A DNA stretch of 64,000 nt from Caproiciproducens galactitolivorans (GCF_004768785.1 NZ_SRMQ01000001.1:62001-126000), one strand, 5' to 3'; shown: positions 54,611 through 62,696, counted from the first letter of the stretch. Made by a program: numbers and translations. The notes: generated by a model from the sequence alone, not told the origin.

Positions 54611-57010
54611 ATGAGCAATCTATCTACGAGCCAAATCTTTGAACTGCGGCAACAAGTTCTGAATAAAGAATTTTGCAAAATGAACGACAGGCAACGTGAA
54701 GCGGTGCTTCATGTAAACGGTCCGCTGCTGATTTTGGCCGGCGCCGGAAGCGGAAAAACGACGGTGCTGGTAAACCGTATCGCCAATATTATAAAATACG
54801 GAAATGCATTCAGCAGCCAGACGGTTCCAGGCGATTTGTCCGACGAGGAACAAAATTCCATCAAGGAATACCTTGACCATGACATTCCCCTGCCGCAGCA
54901 GTTGGTAGACAGGCTGTCGGTAGGCGCCTGCCGTCCATGGCAGATTTTGGCGATTACCTTTACCAATAAAGCGGCGGGAGAACTGAAAAACCGGCTGGTT
55001 AATATGCTTGGCGAGGATGGGAATGATATCTGGGCGTCCACCTTCCATTCCACCTGTGCACGCATGCTTCGCCGGGACGGAGACAGGCTGGGGTATTCCA
55101 GCCATTTCACCATCTACGATACGGACGATTCGCGCCGCATGATGAAGGAGTGCCAGAAGGCGCTGGGGATCGACGACAAGCTCCTTTCCTGCAAATCCAT
55201 TCTGTCCGCCATATCGCATGCGAAGGACAACATGGTTCTGCCGGAGGAATTTATGAAGCAGGCCGGCAATGACAACCGGTTGGTTTTGATCGCTAAGGCG
55301 TACAAGCTTTATCAGGCAAGGCTCCGTGAAGCCGACGCGATGGATTTTGACGACCTGATCTGCAACGCGGTGCTTCTGCTGCAGAATAACCCGGATGTTC
55401 TGGATTATTATCAGAATAAATTCCGCTATATCATGGTCGATGAATATCAGGATACCAACCATGCGCAGTATTTGTTTGTAAAACTGCTGGCACAAAAAAG
55501 CGGGAACCTTTGTGTGGTCGGCGACGATGACCAGAGCATTTATAAATTCCGGGGCGCAACCATTGAAAATATCCTGAGCTTTGAAAGTACTTTTCCGAAC
55601 ACAAAGGTCATCCGCTTGGAACAGAATTACCGTTCCACAAAAAATATCCTAAACGCCGCCAATGCGGTAATCGAAAACAACTTTCAGCGCAAGGGGAAAA
55701 CCTTGTGGACTAATAACAAAACAGGCGAAAAAATTAGTGTACATACCGCTTACAGCGAACAAGACGAGGCCGATTTTCTGGCCAGAACGATTTTGTCCGG
55801 CGTGGCGGACGGCCGGAAATATTCCGACTTCGCGATTTTATACCGCATGAATTCCCAGTCCAACATCCTTGAAAAAATCTTTGTGAAATCCGGAATTCCC
55901 TATCGGATTATCGGCGGGCAGCGCTTCTACGAGCGCAAAGAAATCAGGGACATGATCGCCTATTTAAGCGTGATTAACAATCCGAATGATGAGATCCGTT
56001 TGCGCCGGATTATCAATCAGCCGAAACGTTCCATCGGGGATAAAACGGTGGCGCAGGCAACGGAAATCGCCGCTGCAAGGGGGGAAAGCCTTTTTGACGT
56101 TATCCGGCACGCGGACCAGTACGAACCTTTGAAGCGATCAGCACCGAAGCTGCTCCAGTTTGCATCGATCATACAGGAGCTGATCGATGCTTTAAACGAT
56201 GAAAATACCAGCCTGAATGAACTGTATCGTTTGATTCTTGATAAAACAGATTATATCGCAAGCCTCTACACATCGGAAAACGGCGATGTGCAGGATCGTA
56301 TCGACAATATTAACGAGCTTGCTTCCAACCTGATCAAATATGAAGAAGAAAACGGGGAGGAAGCTTCCTTGGAGGGCTTCCTGGAAGAGGTATCCCTCAT
56401 TACCGATATTGACAATTTCGACGAAAGCTCCGACAGCGTGGTTATGATGACGGTTCATTCCGCAAAAGGCCTGGAGTTCCCGGTTGTGTTTCTGCCGGGC
56501 TTTGAAGACGGCATCTTCCCCGGAATGCAGGCCATTTACAATCCGGTGGAGATTGAAGAGGAACGCCGCCTTGCTTATGTGGCGATTACCCGTGCCAAGG
56601 AAGAACTTTTCCTGGTTAACGCCGAAAGCCGTATGATTTTCGGGAGCACTTCCCGGAATAAACCTTCCCGTTTCATAGAGGAAATTCCGGAGGAACTGCT
56701 TAATCGCACCCGTACAAGGGAATGGAAAAAGCCGCAGCCGGGGACCCGGCTGCCGACCTCCGCGTTTGAGGCGAGGGCGATTACAACCGAAGCTGCGCGC
56801 AATTTCGGCCCTTCCGGTTTCTTTCACAGCGCCCCCCCTGCTGTTCAGTTTAAAGCGGGGGACTGCGTTTTCCATAAGACTTTCGGGAAAGGAATGGTAC
56901 TGTCCGCTACGCCGATGGGGAACGACACCCTTTTGGAAATTGCCTTTGACAAAGTGGGAACAAAGAAGCTTATGGCGAATTTTGCCCGCCTGCAAAGAGA
57001 GCAGCCATAA
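54611..57010 (+). CDS. pcrA: UvrD/PcrA-type DNA helicase
   Basis: 799 residues, SF1A 3'-5' helicase in repair and replication. Motif I AGAGSGKTT, Ia ITFTNKAAGELKNR, II DEYQDTNHAQ, III GDDDQSIYKFRGA, IV RLEQNYRST, V TVHSAKGLEF, VI YVAITRAKEELFL, plus a C-terminal Tudor-like tail (GDCVFHKTFGKGMVLS). An insert of about 50 residues sits between motifs I and Ia, as in clostridial relatives. Confidence 0.94.
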   Translation: MSNLSTSQIFELRQQVLNKEFCKMNDRQREAVLHVNGPLLILAGAGSGKTTVLVNRIANIIKYGNAFSSQTVPGDLSDEEQNSIKEYLDHDIPLPQQLVDRLSVGACRPWQILAITFTNKAAGELKNRLVNMLGEDGNDIWASTFHSTCARMLRRDGDRLGYSSHFTIYDTDDSRRMMKECQKALGIDDKLLSCKSILSAISHAKDNMVLPEEFMKQAGNDNRLVLIAKAYKLYQARLREADAMDFDDLICNAVLLLQNNPDVLDYYQNKFRYIMVDEYQDTNHAQYLFVKLLAQKSGNLCVVGDDDQSIYKFRGATIENILSFESTFPNTKVIRLEQNYRSTKNILNAANAVIENNFQRKGKTLWTNNKTGEKISVHTAYSEQDEADFLARTILSGVADGRKYSDFAILYRMNSQSNILEKIFVKSGIPYRIIGGQRFYERKEIRDMIAYLSVINNPNDEIRLRRIINQPKRSIGDKTVAQATEIAAARGESLFDVIRHADQYEPLKRSAPKLLQFASIIQELIDALNDENTSLNELYRLILDKTDYIASLYTSENGDVQDRIDNINELASNLIKYEEENGEEASLEGFLEEVSLITDIDNFDESSDSVVMMTVHSAKGLEFPVVFLPGFEDGIFPGMQAIYNPVEIEEERRLAYVAITRAKEELFLVNAESRMIFGSTSRNKPSRFIEEIPEELLNRTRTREWKKPQPGTRLPTSAFEARAITTEAARNFGPSGFFHSAPPAVQFKAGDCVFHKTFGKGMVLSATPMGNDTLLEIAFDKVGTKKLMANFARLQREQP

Positions 57011-57016
57011 AAATGT

Positions 57017-57050
57017 GAAGCCCGTCTGAATTCAGACGGGCTTCATTTGT
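57017..57050. terminator. Terminator between pcrA and split gene
   Basis: GAAGCCCGTCTG, AATT, CAGACGGGCTTC (57017-57044), with flanking A and T. Confidence 0.88.
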
Positions 57051-57073
57051 TTTCTGTGCACGTTTGCTTCTTT

Positions 57074-57790
57074 TTATCTGCGGGGGCGATCACTATTGCA
57101 GCCGCAATCGCTGACCTTGGGCGGGAAAAATTCCTCGGTCGGAAATTCGATGCGGCGGAACATATCGCACGGATCGTCCGATGAAGTGACACATTCTTTT
57201 TCCGGGATGCAGAAGTCATAAGCTGGGATTAACATTTGAACATTTCTGACAATTTGAACGATTGTGAAAATACCGATTGTTACGTAAACGGAACGATTTG
57301 ATGAAAAATCAAGCTGGCCGCCGAACTGCCTGCAGATGCAATCTGGAATTTGGCAACAGGCTTCGTTGCAATGTGACTGGCAGTCGCAGATGCGGGCCGA
57401 AAGGCAAATCGGTTCCGCAACCTGGCAGGTTGCTTTTGGAAGTACATCTCCGCACCTGGAGTTTTGTACGATTAAGTCCTCTTGTGTGCAATCGGAGCTG
57501 AACATCTTTACGTTGCCCTCGCTGCCGTACAGAATGACCCTTTTGCTGAATATGGACACACCATTTACAATGCAGGGACTTGTGGCCAGCGGACAAAATA
57601 CGTCCACACAAATGTTGAAGAAAAAGGTCATATCTACCGAATAAAAGCCCCTGTTAAATGGTACCGGCTCCAAGTCGAGGAACACCGTAATGACTTCAGC
57701 GCTTCTCAGCCGGACATTGGTCGCGTGTTCAATCAGATCGTGCTTATCCGGTGGGAAATAAACCCTTAAATCTTCAAGGCAGTCTTTATC
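57074..57790 (-). CDS. 3' part (238 codons) of a split Cys-rich conserved protein gene
   Basis: The first legal start in this frame is GTG 57685, but coding sense continues upstream to 57790 (DKDCLEDLRVYFPPDKHD), where it meets the recombinase element. Further upstream the frame is open only to a TAA at 57839-57841 and has no start codon. Content: LEPVPFNRGFYSVDMTFFF, SKRVILYGSEGNVKMFSS, ATCQVAEPICLSARICD, a Cys cluster CDCQSHCNEACCQIPDCIC, and a C-terminal IPEKECVTSSDDPC. I recall this as a widespread uncharacterised clostridial family, probably sporulation-linked; that link is inference. Joined to the 34 codons at 60515-60618 it gives 272 residues. Confidence 0.85.
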   Translation of the reverse strand, partial: DKDCLEDLRVYFPPDKHDLIEHATNVRLRSAEVITVFLDLEPVPFNRGFYSVDMTFFFNICVDVFCPLATSPCIVNGVSIFSKRVILYGSEGNVKMFSSDCTQEDLIVQNSRCGDVLPKATCQVAEPICLSARICDCQSHCNEACCQIPDCICRQFGGQLDFSSNRSVYVTIGIFTIVQIVRNVQMLIPAYDFCIPEKECVTSSDDPCDMFRRIEFPTEEFFPPKVSDCGCNSDRPRR

Positions 57791-57811
57791 AGAAGGGGGA
57801 ACGGGATGGAA
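57770..57811 (+). other. Left attachment junction (inferred)
   Basis: Host gene half-site up to 57788, crossover dinucleotide TC 57789-57790, then the element arm with GATGGAA at 57805-57811. Confidence 0.7.
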
Positions 57812-57884
57812 GCTTTCCTGTATTTCAAAAATATAGATTTATCTTACCCGGTGTGGGTTTATGTATCAGATAAGAAGCCCTGTT

Positions 57885-58118
57885 CTAAGCCGGCATACTG
57901 ACGTTCAAGTGCTGTGCGAGCGGGAGCTCATCAATGCTTTCATAGTCCTTGTATTCCCCTTTTGTCGAGATACCGGTAAAATGGAGGAATGCAGGGTTCG
58001 TGTATTTGCCGTCTGTCTGTTCCGCTATGATGCAAAGCTCGATCAGCCCCATACCATCCTTTTGAATTTCCCTTACTCTCTCCAATAAGGAATTCGCATT
58101 AATGTGAATCTTCTGCAT
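57885..58118 (-). CDS. Small protein of unknown function inside the element
   Basis: 77 residues, ATG 58118 with AAAGGA upstream. Helix (SLLERVREIQKDGM) followed by a beta-rich part (LIELCIIAEQTDGKYTNPAFLHFTGI). No Cys cluster, no membrane segment. The upstream 200 bp contain TAATTTATG (58205-58213), on the minus strand a full match to the sigma-K -10 CATAnnnTA but without a well-spaced -35. Candidate directionality factor or element regulator; function not known. Confidence 0.72.
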   Translation of the reverse strand: MQKIHINANSLLERVREIQKDGMGLIELCIIAEQTDGKYTNPAFLHFTGISTKGEYKDYESIDELPLAQHLNVSMPA

Positions 58119-58327
58119 TTTTAAAACATCCTTTCAAATTTTTTTTACACAACAGTTTGTATTTTACGAGATATCCTGTAAAATTGCAATAGCGAAAAAA
58201 GTCGTAATTTATGTGATTTTCGGTTATGTGGAAAAATAGGATATATAAACAAATAATAAAAACGATTTGAACAAAATTTTATGTATATTTAGAAAATAAT
58301 GAAGTGAATCAGAAGAAAATATCAAAT

Positions 58328-59824
58328 TTAGAAAGCGTTTGGAAACGATTCGAAAGGCCGCAGATACAGGTCCAGAGTAAATTGGAAGGGTTTGGCCCCT
58401 TTTTCCTTTTTATAAACGATCCGGTCGATAAAAGCTTTTAACAGCATGTTTTTGCCCTGCGGTGTGGCCGAATCGTACAACTCCCAAATGGAAGCTTCCG
58501 ATTTTGCGATTTTTTCCTCGTTTTCATGAGAATCGCCAAGAAGCGCGCGCAAGGTTTCTGCAAGCTTCTTCTTTTTCTCTTCCAAAAGGAAAAGCCGGGA
58601 GTAATAGGTGTTTTCATCATAGATCCCCCGCTCCAGCAAATCGTGCAGCCGCCCAATCTGGTATTCCGTCGTGCGGATTTCCGATTCGCATGCTTTTTGG
58701 GAAATCCGGCTCTTTCCGGCGGGCTGCGGCGCCTTTTCCAATGTCACCATTACTTGTTGATAGGTTTCTTTCAGCGTGCGCACAATCGCATCCTCAACGG
58801 GCAGGAGAGCGGAAGACGGCATACAGCCGGGTTTTTGGCAAAGCAGATAGGGGCGGCCGCGGACTACCTGTCGCTGCATGACGGTCCCGCAATTCGCACA
58901 GTAAACCAAGCCGGCAAGGGAATTTTGGATGATGCCCGTATTGGAAGGCGGATGGTTCCGCCCGGCGGAAAGCTTCTGCGCCTGTTCGAACAGCTCCTTG
59001 TCGATAATAGGGGGATGGATCCCTTTTACGACCGTCCACTTTTCCTTTGGATTGTAAATCGTGATTTGCTTTGCATTGCCCCTTGCCCCTTTCCGGATCT
59101 GCGTCTTCCTGTTCCAGGCAATCAGCCCGATATAGACCGGGTTATGGATGATTTTCATAATGGAGGTCCGCCCGAAGCGGTCTGACCGTCGCGGCTTTGC
59201 ACCCATCAGGCAAATCGTATCCGCAATTTTTTGGCATCCCCAGCCTTTTTGTACATACATTTCGAAAATCAGCCGTACGAACCGAGCCTCCTCTTCCTTT
59301 ATGGCAAGGGTGGGGCGCTTATTGACCGTCGTTTTGCTGTAACCGTACGGGGCGTTCGCAATGTAGCACCCGTCTTCAATCGATTTTTGGATTCCACGCT
59401 GCAGGCGCCGTTTGATGGCTTTCAGCTCCTGACGGGCCATAAAGGTTTCAAATTCGGAGAAGGTTTCGTCTGTTTCAATATTTAAGTCATAGGTTTTGTT
59501 GGGCGTAATGATTTTGGTGTTTGCATTTTTTAATGTTTCCAGAATGATACCCTGATCGCTCATCGTGCCGCGGCTCAGGCGGTCAATATCCATGCAAAGG
59601 ATGCCGTCATAGCTTCCTTTTTCTACATCGGACAGCAGTTTCAGCATTTGGGGACGCGCGTAAAGCGATTCGCCGGATACCACCTCCTCGTAAATCCTTT
59701 TTATATTTAGATGGTTTTTTTTGGAAAATTCCAAAAGCGTTTCCTTGTGCCTTTGCAGCGTTTCGCCAATGGAATTATTGAGTTCTTCCGCGCGGCTTTT
59801 GCGCAGATAAATAGCTATATCCAT
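58328..59824 (-). CDS. Large serine recombinase
   Basis: 498 residues from ATG 59824 (GGTGA five bases upstream; GTG 59833 lies before it). Resolvase domain about 1-150 with the nucleophile Ser10 in YLRKSRAEE and DIDRLSRG. Recombinase domain about 165-270 with APYGYSKT and IMKIIHNPVYIGLIAWNR. Zinc ribbon about 305-340 (CANCGTVMQRQ...LLCQKPGC). A coiled coil about 370-440 precedes a C-terminal domain. This is the full architecture of integrases that recombine attP/attB at a dinucleotide. It is the only recombinase in the window and lies inside the split gene, same orientation. Confidence 0.94.
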   Translation of the reverse strand: MDIAIYLRKSRAEELNNSIGETLQRHKETLLEFSKKNHLNIKRIYEEVVSGESLYARPQMLKLLSDVEKGSYDGILCMDIDRLSRGTMSDQGIILETLKNANTKIITPNKTYDLNIETDETFSEFETFMARQELKAIKRRLQRGIQKSIEDGCYIANAPYGYSKTTVNKRPTLAIKEEEARFVRLIFEMYVQKGWGCQKIADTICLMGAKPRRSDRFGRTSIMKIIHNPVYIGLIAWNRKTQIRKGARGNAKQITIYNPKEKWTVVKGIHPPIIDKELFEQAQKLSAGRNHPPSNTGIIQNSLAGLVYCANCGTVMQRQVVRGRPYLLCQKPGCMPSSALLPVEDAIVRTLKETYQQVMVTLEKAPQPAGKSRISQKACESEIRTTEYQIGRLHDLLERGIYDENTYYSRLFLLEEKKKKLAETLRALLGDSHENEEKIAKSEASIWELYDSATPQGKNMLLKAFIDRIVYKKEKGAKPFQFTLDLYLRPFESFPNAF

Positions 59825-59863
59825 CCTAATCACCCGCTTTGTTCATTTGCAGATTTCGATTGG

Positions 59864-59893
59864 AATATTCCCTTAAAAGAAAATAAATGAAGC
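59864..59893 (-). promoter_or_regulatory. Possible forespore/sporulation-type promoter of the recombinase
   Basis: Minus strand GCTTC (59889-59893), 16 bp, GGGAATATT (59864-59872). The -10 fits the sigma-F consensus GGnnAnAnT; the -35 fits 4 of 5 of GYWTA. It lies about 33 nt plus start region upstream of the ATG. No convincing sigma-A promoter competes. Short motifs, so weak evidence. Confidence 0.35.
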
Positions 59894-59937
59894 ATACGGC
59901 AAATAGGGCGATCATATTCTATAGAGAGGTGGTCATC

Positions 59938-60183
59938 GTGCGTGACGCAGGAAATCCGGACATTACGATTCATTTACGCCCGGGAACGGCGGCGGAAGTA
60001 AAGCAGAATCTGGAGGATTTGCGATGCGCTGCCAAATGGATTTGCGGAGAAGCGACCGGCTGCCAAATAAAAACAACGATTGACTGGAACAGCTTACATA
60101 CAGCTGGGGTAGACGAAGCATCCGCCGGTGCTGTTCCGGAAGGGGGAGAAGAAAATGATCGACATGCCGTGCAAAAAGTGTAA
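59938..60183 (+). CDS. Small protein in the element, divergent from the recombinase
   Basis: 81 residues from GTG 59938 (AGAGAGGTGG upstream; ATG 59887 gives 17 more). Acidic, begins RDAGNPDITIHLRPGTAAEVKQNLEDL, with two Cys in KWICGEATGC. No known domain recognised. It overlaps the next gene by 29 bases. Candidate recombination directionality factor by position only. Confidence 0.7.
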   Translation: MRDAGNPDITIHLRPGTAAEVKQNLEDLRCAAKWICGEATGCQIKTTIDWNSLHTAGVDEASAGAVPEGGEENDRHAVQKV

Positions 60184-60307
60184 GAGCGGTTTCCAGAACC
60201 GGATCTGCCGGAAATTCTGTTCGGCATATAAGCGCGCTTTCAATCGCAATGTTGAGCGGCAGCTTGATGAATACCTATTCCGGCGGCTGGCACGGTTCAC
60301 AAAATAA
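60155..60307 (+). CDS. 50-residue basic Cys-containing protein in the element
   Basis: ATG 60155 with GGGGGAGAAG upstream; stop TAA 60305-60307. Begins IDMPCKKCKSGFQNRICRKFC (CxxC plus two more Cys) and continues with an Arg-rich helix RNVERQLDEYLFRRLARF. It could bind DNA through a small zinc motif. Shorter than usual gene-calling cutoffs. Overlaps the preceding gene, so coupled. Confidence 0.65.
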   Translation: MIDMPCKKCKSGFQNRICRKFCSAYKRAFNRNVERQLDEYLFRRLARFTK

Positions 60308-60402
60308 TAAGCAGGAAATCCCTTGAGGGCACTATAAAATGTATTGTGCGATGCGCAGAAAAATGACTGTATGGACTGTGGCGTATGCTGCGGACAGACA
60401 GA

Positions 60403-60438
60403 AAAAAGGACGAAGCCGTTTACGGTTTCGTCCTTTTT
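60403..60438. terminator. Terminator in the element after the small plus-strand genes
   Basis: AAAAAGGACGAAGCCG (60403-60418), TTTA, CGGTTTCGTCCTTTTT (60423-60438). On the minus strand it would also stop transcription that enters the element from the 5' part of the split gene. Confidence 0.88.
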
Positions 60439-60493
60439 ATATTTCGCCCCGCTATGCAGGAAGTTCAAAATGCTTTCGCGCTCTTTCGGCTGT

Positions 60494-60536
60494 TTCCATC
60501 TTGATCAATGCAGTTCGCTGCATGAATCATAAACCC
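60494..60536 (+). other. Right attachment junction (inferred)
   Basis: Element arm with TTCCATC (60494-60500), crossover dinucleotide TC 60515-60516, then host gene half-site. Confidence 0.7.
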
Positions 60537-60618
60537 GTAACCCGTCTATGCATACAGCTTCATTGAAAGTTCCGTTGTTTTGCACATTTGCATTGCTTTC
60601 CGAGCAGTTTCCATCCAT
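60505..60618 (-). CDS. 5' part of the split gene (34 host codons plus 3 from the element)
   Basis: ATG 60618 preceded by a perfect AAAGGAGG at an optimal distance, encoding MDGNCSESNANVQNNG and then FNEAVCIDGLRVYDSCS, after which the element contributes Glu-Leu-His-stop (TGA 60505-60507). The segment EAVCIDGLRVYDSCS is, as I recall the family, the N-terminus that precedes DKDCLEDLRVYF; that latter sequence is found at 57790 downward. Too short to be a sensible product alone, and its ribosome site is among the strongest in the window. Confidence 0.85.
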   Translation of the reverse strand: MDGNCSESNANVQNNGTFNEAVCIDGLRVYDSCSELH

Positions 60619-60962
60619 AGAATATCCTCCTTTATTACAGTTGTTGAAGCTTGATTCTCTATACCATTTTATGGTAGGTGTTTCATTGTGTTACAGAAAT
60701 ATTTTCGGTTTGAAAGTATATTTTTGGAAATAGGCGAATGCTTAGAATATTTTATATAATCATTAATATAGAGTATTATTAATCAGCAAATCATATCATA
60801 AATCCTATTAAAATGATCAATAAGTACAAAATACAAATCTATTTTGCGGATTAATTCGTCTTTTTACAAATTTTTTTCTGTTTCTATTTTGTAAAGATTC
60901 TGTTATAATTATGTTAAACTTAAGGACAATCTATACGACATGTAACGAAATGAGGTTATTAA
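60619..60962. promoter_or_regulatory. Divergent regulatory region: split gene and pit
   Basis: No gene. Minus strand: CATAAAATG (60665-60673) preceded, after 16 bp, by AC, matching a sigma-K promoter (AC N16 CATAnnnTA) at all but the last base; CATAAAAT also fits 7 of 8 of the sigma-E -10. It leaves a 5' leader of about 40 nt to ATG 60618. Plus strand: extended -10 TGTTATAAT (TATAAT 60904-60909) with TTTCTA 17 bp upstream for the pit gene. The rest is AT-rich with no further signal. Confidence 0.5.
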
Positions 60963-61964
60963 ATGTCGCTTGCACTTTTTGTGGCACTTATACTCGTTTG
61001 CGCTTCGATTTTTGTCAATGGCTGGACGGATGCGCCGAATGCAATCGCTACGGTTGTTTCAACCAGGGTTCTTTCTCCGAGGGTGGCCGTGATTATGGCA
61101 ACGTTTTTCAACCTGGTCGGTATCATGTGCTTTGGCTCGGCCGTGGCCAGTACCATCGCAAACCTTGTCGATGTGGGCACCGGTTCCAATCCGCTGATCG
61201 CGATTTGTGCGGCGCAGCTTTCCATCGTTATTTGGTCTCTAACTGCTTGGCGGTTCGGCATTCCGACCAGCGAAAGCCATGCGCTGATTGCCGGCTTAAT
61301 GGGGGCCGGAATTGCCTATAACGGCCTTTCTGCTTTTAAGCTGGCTGAATTTGAAAAAGTGCTTTGGGGCATATTTATCTCAACGGTTGTCGGTTTTACC
61401 GCGGCCTACTTTGTTACAAAGCTGGTTGGTTACCTTTTCCGCCGCGTGAAACGCGTAAAAGCAAACCGCTTTTTTTCGATCGGCCAGATGGCTTCCGCCG
61501 CTTTAATGGCGACCAGCCATGGCGCGCAGGACGGCCAGAAATTCATGGGCGTGTTTGTGCTGGTGATCTTGCTGGCAAACAATCAGCCGGTTCCTTCAAC
61601 GGTTCACATTGATCTTTGGATCATGCTTCTGTGTTCGCTTGTTATGGCAATCGGAACTTCCATCGGAGGCTACCGTATTATAAAGACAATGGGAATCGAT
61701 ATGGTAAAACTGGAAAAATATCAGGGCTTTTCCGCTGAAATCGTCGCTTCCCTGTGCATGCTCATTACAACGGTGCATTCCGGTATACCGCTTTCCACAA
61801 CCAATACAAAAGGAACGGCTATGATGGGCGCGGGCGCCGCAAGGCGGTTTTCCGATGTTAACTGGGGGATCGCCAAGGAAATGGTTATGGCGTGGGTGCT
61901 TACTTTCCCGGCCTGTATGCTTCTTGGTTACATTATGACCAAATTGTTTATACTCATTTTTTGA
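60963..61964 (+). CDS. PiT-family inorganic phosphate transporter
   Basis: 333 residues, about ten helices with the duplicated PiT signatures: FVNGWTDAPNAIATVVSTRVLSPR near the N-terminus, GIPTSESHALIAGLMGAG, and the second repeat ATSHGAQDGQKFMGV and SGIPLSTTNTKGTAMMGAG. Low-affinity cation-coupled phosphate uptake. Followed by its DUF47 partner. Confidence 0.93.
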   Translation: MSLALFVALILVCASIFVNGWTDAPNAIATVVSTRVLSPRVAVIMATFFNLVGIMCFGSAVASTIANLVDVGTGSNPLIAICAAQLSIVIWSLTAWRFGIPTSESHALIAGLMGAGIAYNGLSAFKLAEFEKVLWGIFISTVVGFTAAYFVTKLVGYLFRRVKRVKANRFFSIGQMASAALMATSHGAQDGQKFMGVFVLVILLANNQPVPSTVHIDLWIMLLCSLVMAIGTSIGGYRIIKTMGIDMVKLEKYQGFSAEIVASLCMLITTVHSGIPLSTTNTKGTAMMGAGAARRFSDVNWGIAKEMVMAWVLTFPACMLLGYIMTKLFILIF

Positions 61965-62017
61965 TATATTATGTAGAGAATAAATAATCTGTTATTATTG
62001 AAGGGTAAGGGAATTCT

Positions 62018-62650
62018 ATGAGTAGTTTTTTTGCTAAAGGGCCGGACTATTTTGAACTGTTTAAGAAAGGGATCAATATTTCGTGCAAGGCTGCAAAAGT
62101 GCTTCAGACCTCGTTTACGGACGGTCATATTGACAGGAATGAAATTGCCCAGCTGAAAGAGATTGAGCATGAGGGCGACCGGCATGTCCACTATTGTTCC
62201 AACCTAATTGCCGATTCCTTTATTACGCCGCTGGATCGTTCCGACATGATGGCGATGGTTCGTGCAATCGAGGCAATCACCGACAGCATCGACGATATCG
62301 GCAATCAGATTTATATGATGCACATTACCAAAGCAAGCGATTTTACGGTAAAAATGGTGGATTTGATCGTGAATTGCTGCGAAGGCCTGCAGGATCTGAT
62401 GAATGAGTTTGAGCAGTATAAAAAGAATTATAAATCCATTAAGGAAAAAACTGTTTATGTTAACCATCTTGAAGAAGAGGGTGACGCGATTTTCAGCGAG
62501 GCTATGCGGGCGCTCTTTGACCCCGAGAACAAGATGGAAATGATTGACGTGATCCGGTTGCAGAATCTTTACAACACCTTGGAAGATGCGCTGGATTACT
62601 GCGAAGACGTTGCAGACATTGTGGAACAGATTATTATTTCAAACACCTGA
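62018..62650 (+). CDS. DUF47 family PhoU-like regulator of PiT
   Basis: 210 residues, all-helical, two PhoU-like bundles with the metal-type EIEHEGDRHVHY and VNHLEEEGDAIFSEAMRALF motifs (the E/D-GD repeats). Found beside pit genes and thought to regulate the transporter. 53 bp downstream of pit, same strand. Confidence 0.92.
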   Translation: MSSFFAKGPDYFELFKKGINISCKAAKVLQTSFTDGHIDRNEIAQLKEIEHEGDRHVHYCSNLIADSFITPLDRSDMMAMVRAIEAITDSIDDIGNQIYMMHITKASDFTVKMVDLIVNCCEGLQDLMNEFEQYKKNYKSIKEKTVYVNHLEEEGDAIFSEAMRALFDPENKMEMIDVIRLQNLYNTLEDALDYCEDVADIVEQIIISNT

Positions 62651-62665
62651 AATTGAATTCTCTGA

Positions 62666-62696
62666 AGCTCACCTTTTGTTTGGGTGGGCTTTTCTT
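62666..62696 (+). terminator. Terminator after DUF47 gene
   Basis: AGCTCACC with GGTGGGCT (one G-U pair) and a T4 tail. Confidence 0.7.

Larger units (their letters stand above)
57789..60516. mobile_element. 2.7-kb serine-recombinase intervening element
   Basis: Segment bounded by the dinucleotide TC (plus strand) at 57789-57790 and 60515-60516, repeat distance 2,726 bp. It contains a minus-strand 77-residue gene, a large serine recombinase (minus), two small overlapping plus-strand genes and a terminator. It splits a gene whose two parts rejoin in frame at the dinucleotide. The inner ends carry GATGGAA (57805-57811) and TTCCATC (60494-60500), each 14 nt from the dinucleotide. There is no transposase, capsid or resistance gene. 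Layout as in skin-type intervening sequences. Confidence 0.85.

Noticed and set aside
57791-57838. Extension of the 3' gene fragment into the element (FEIQESFHP...)
   Set aside because: I first read it as the N-terminus of the family, but it has no start codon and lies past the crossover; the true N-terminus is at 60515-60618.
59913-59920. Sigma-E-like -10 (CATATTCT) before the small plus-strand gene at 59938
   Set aside because: The resulting leader would be only about 11 nt and the -35 matches just four bases.
60344-60532. GTG frame with a Cys-rich start (CMDCGVCCG) near the right end of the element
   Set aside because: It crosses the strong terminator at 60403-60438, has no ribosome site and overlaps the 5' part of the split gene.
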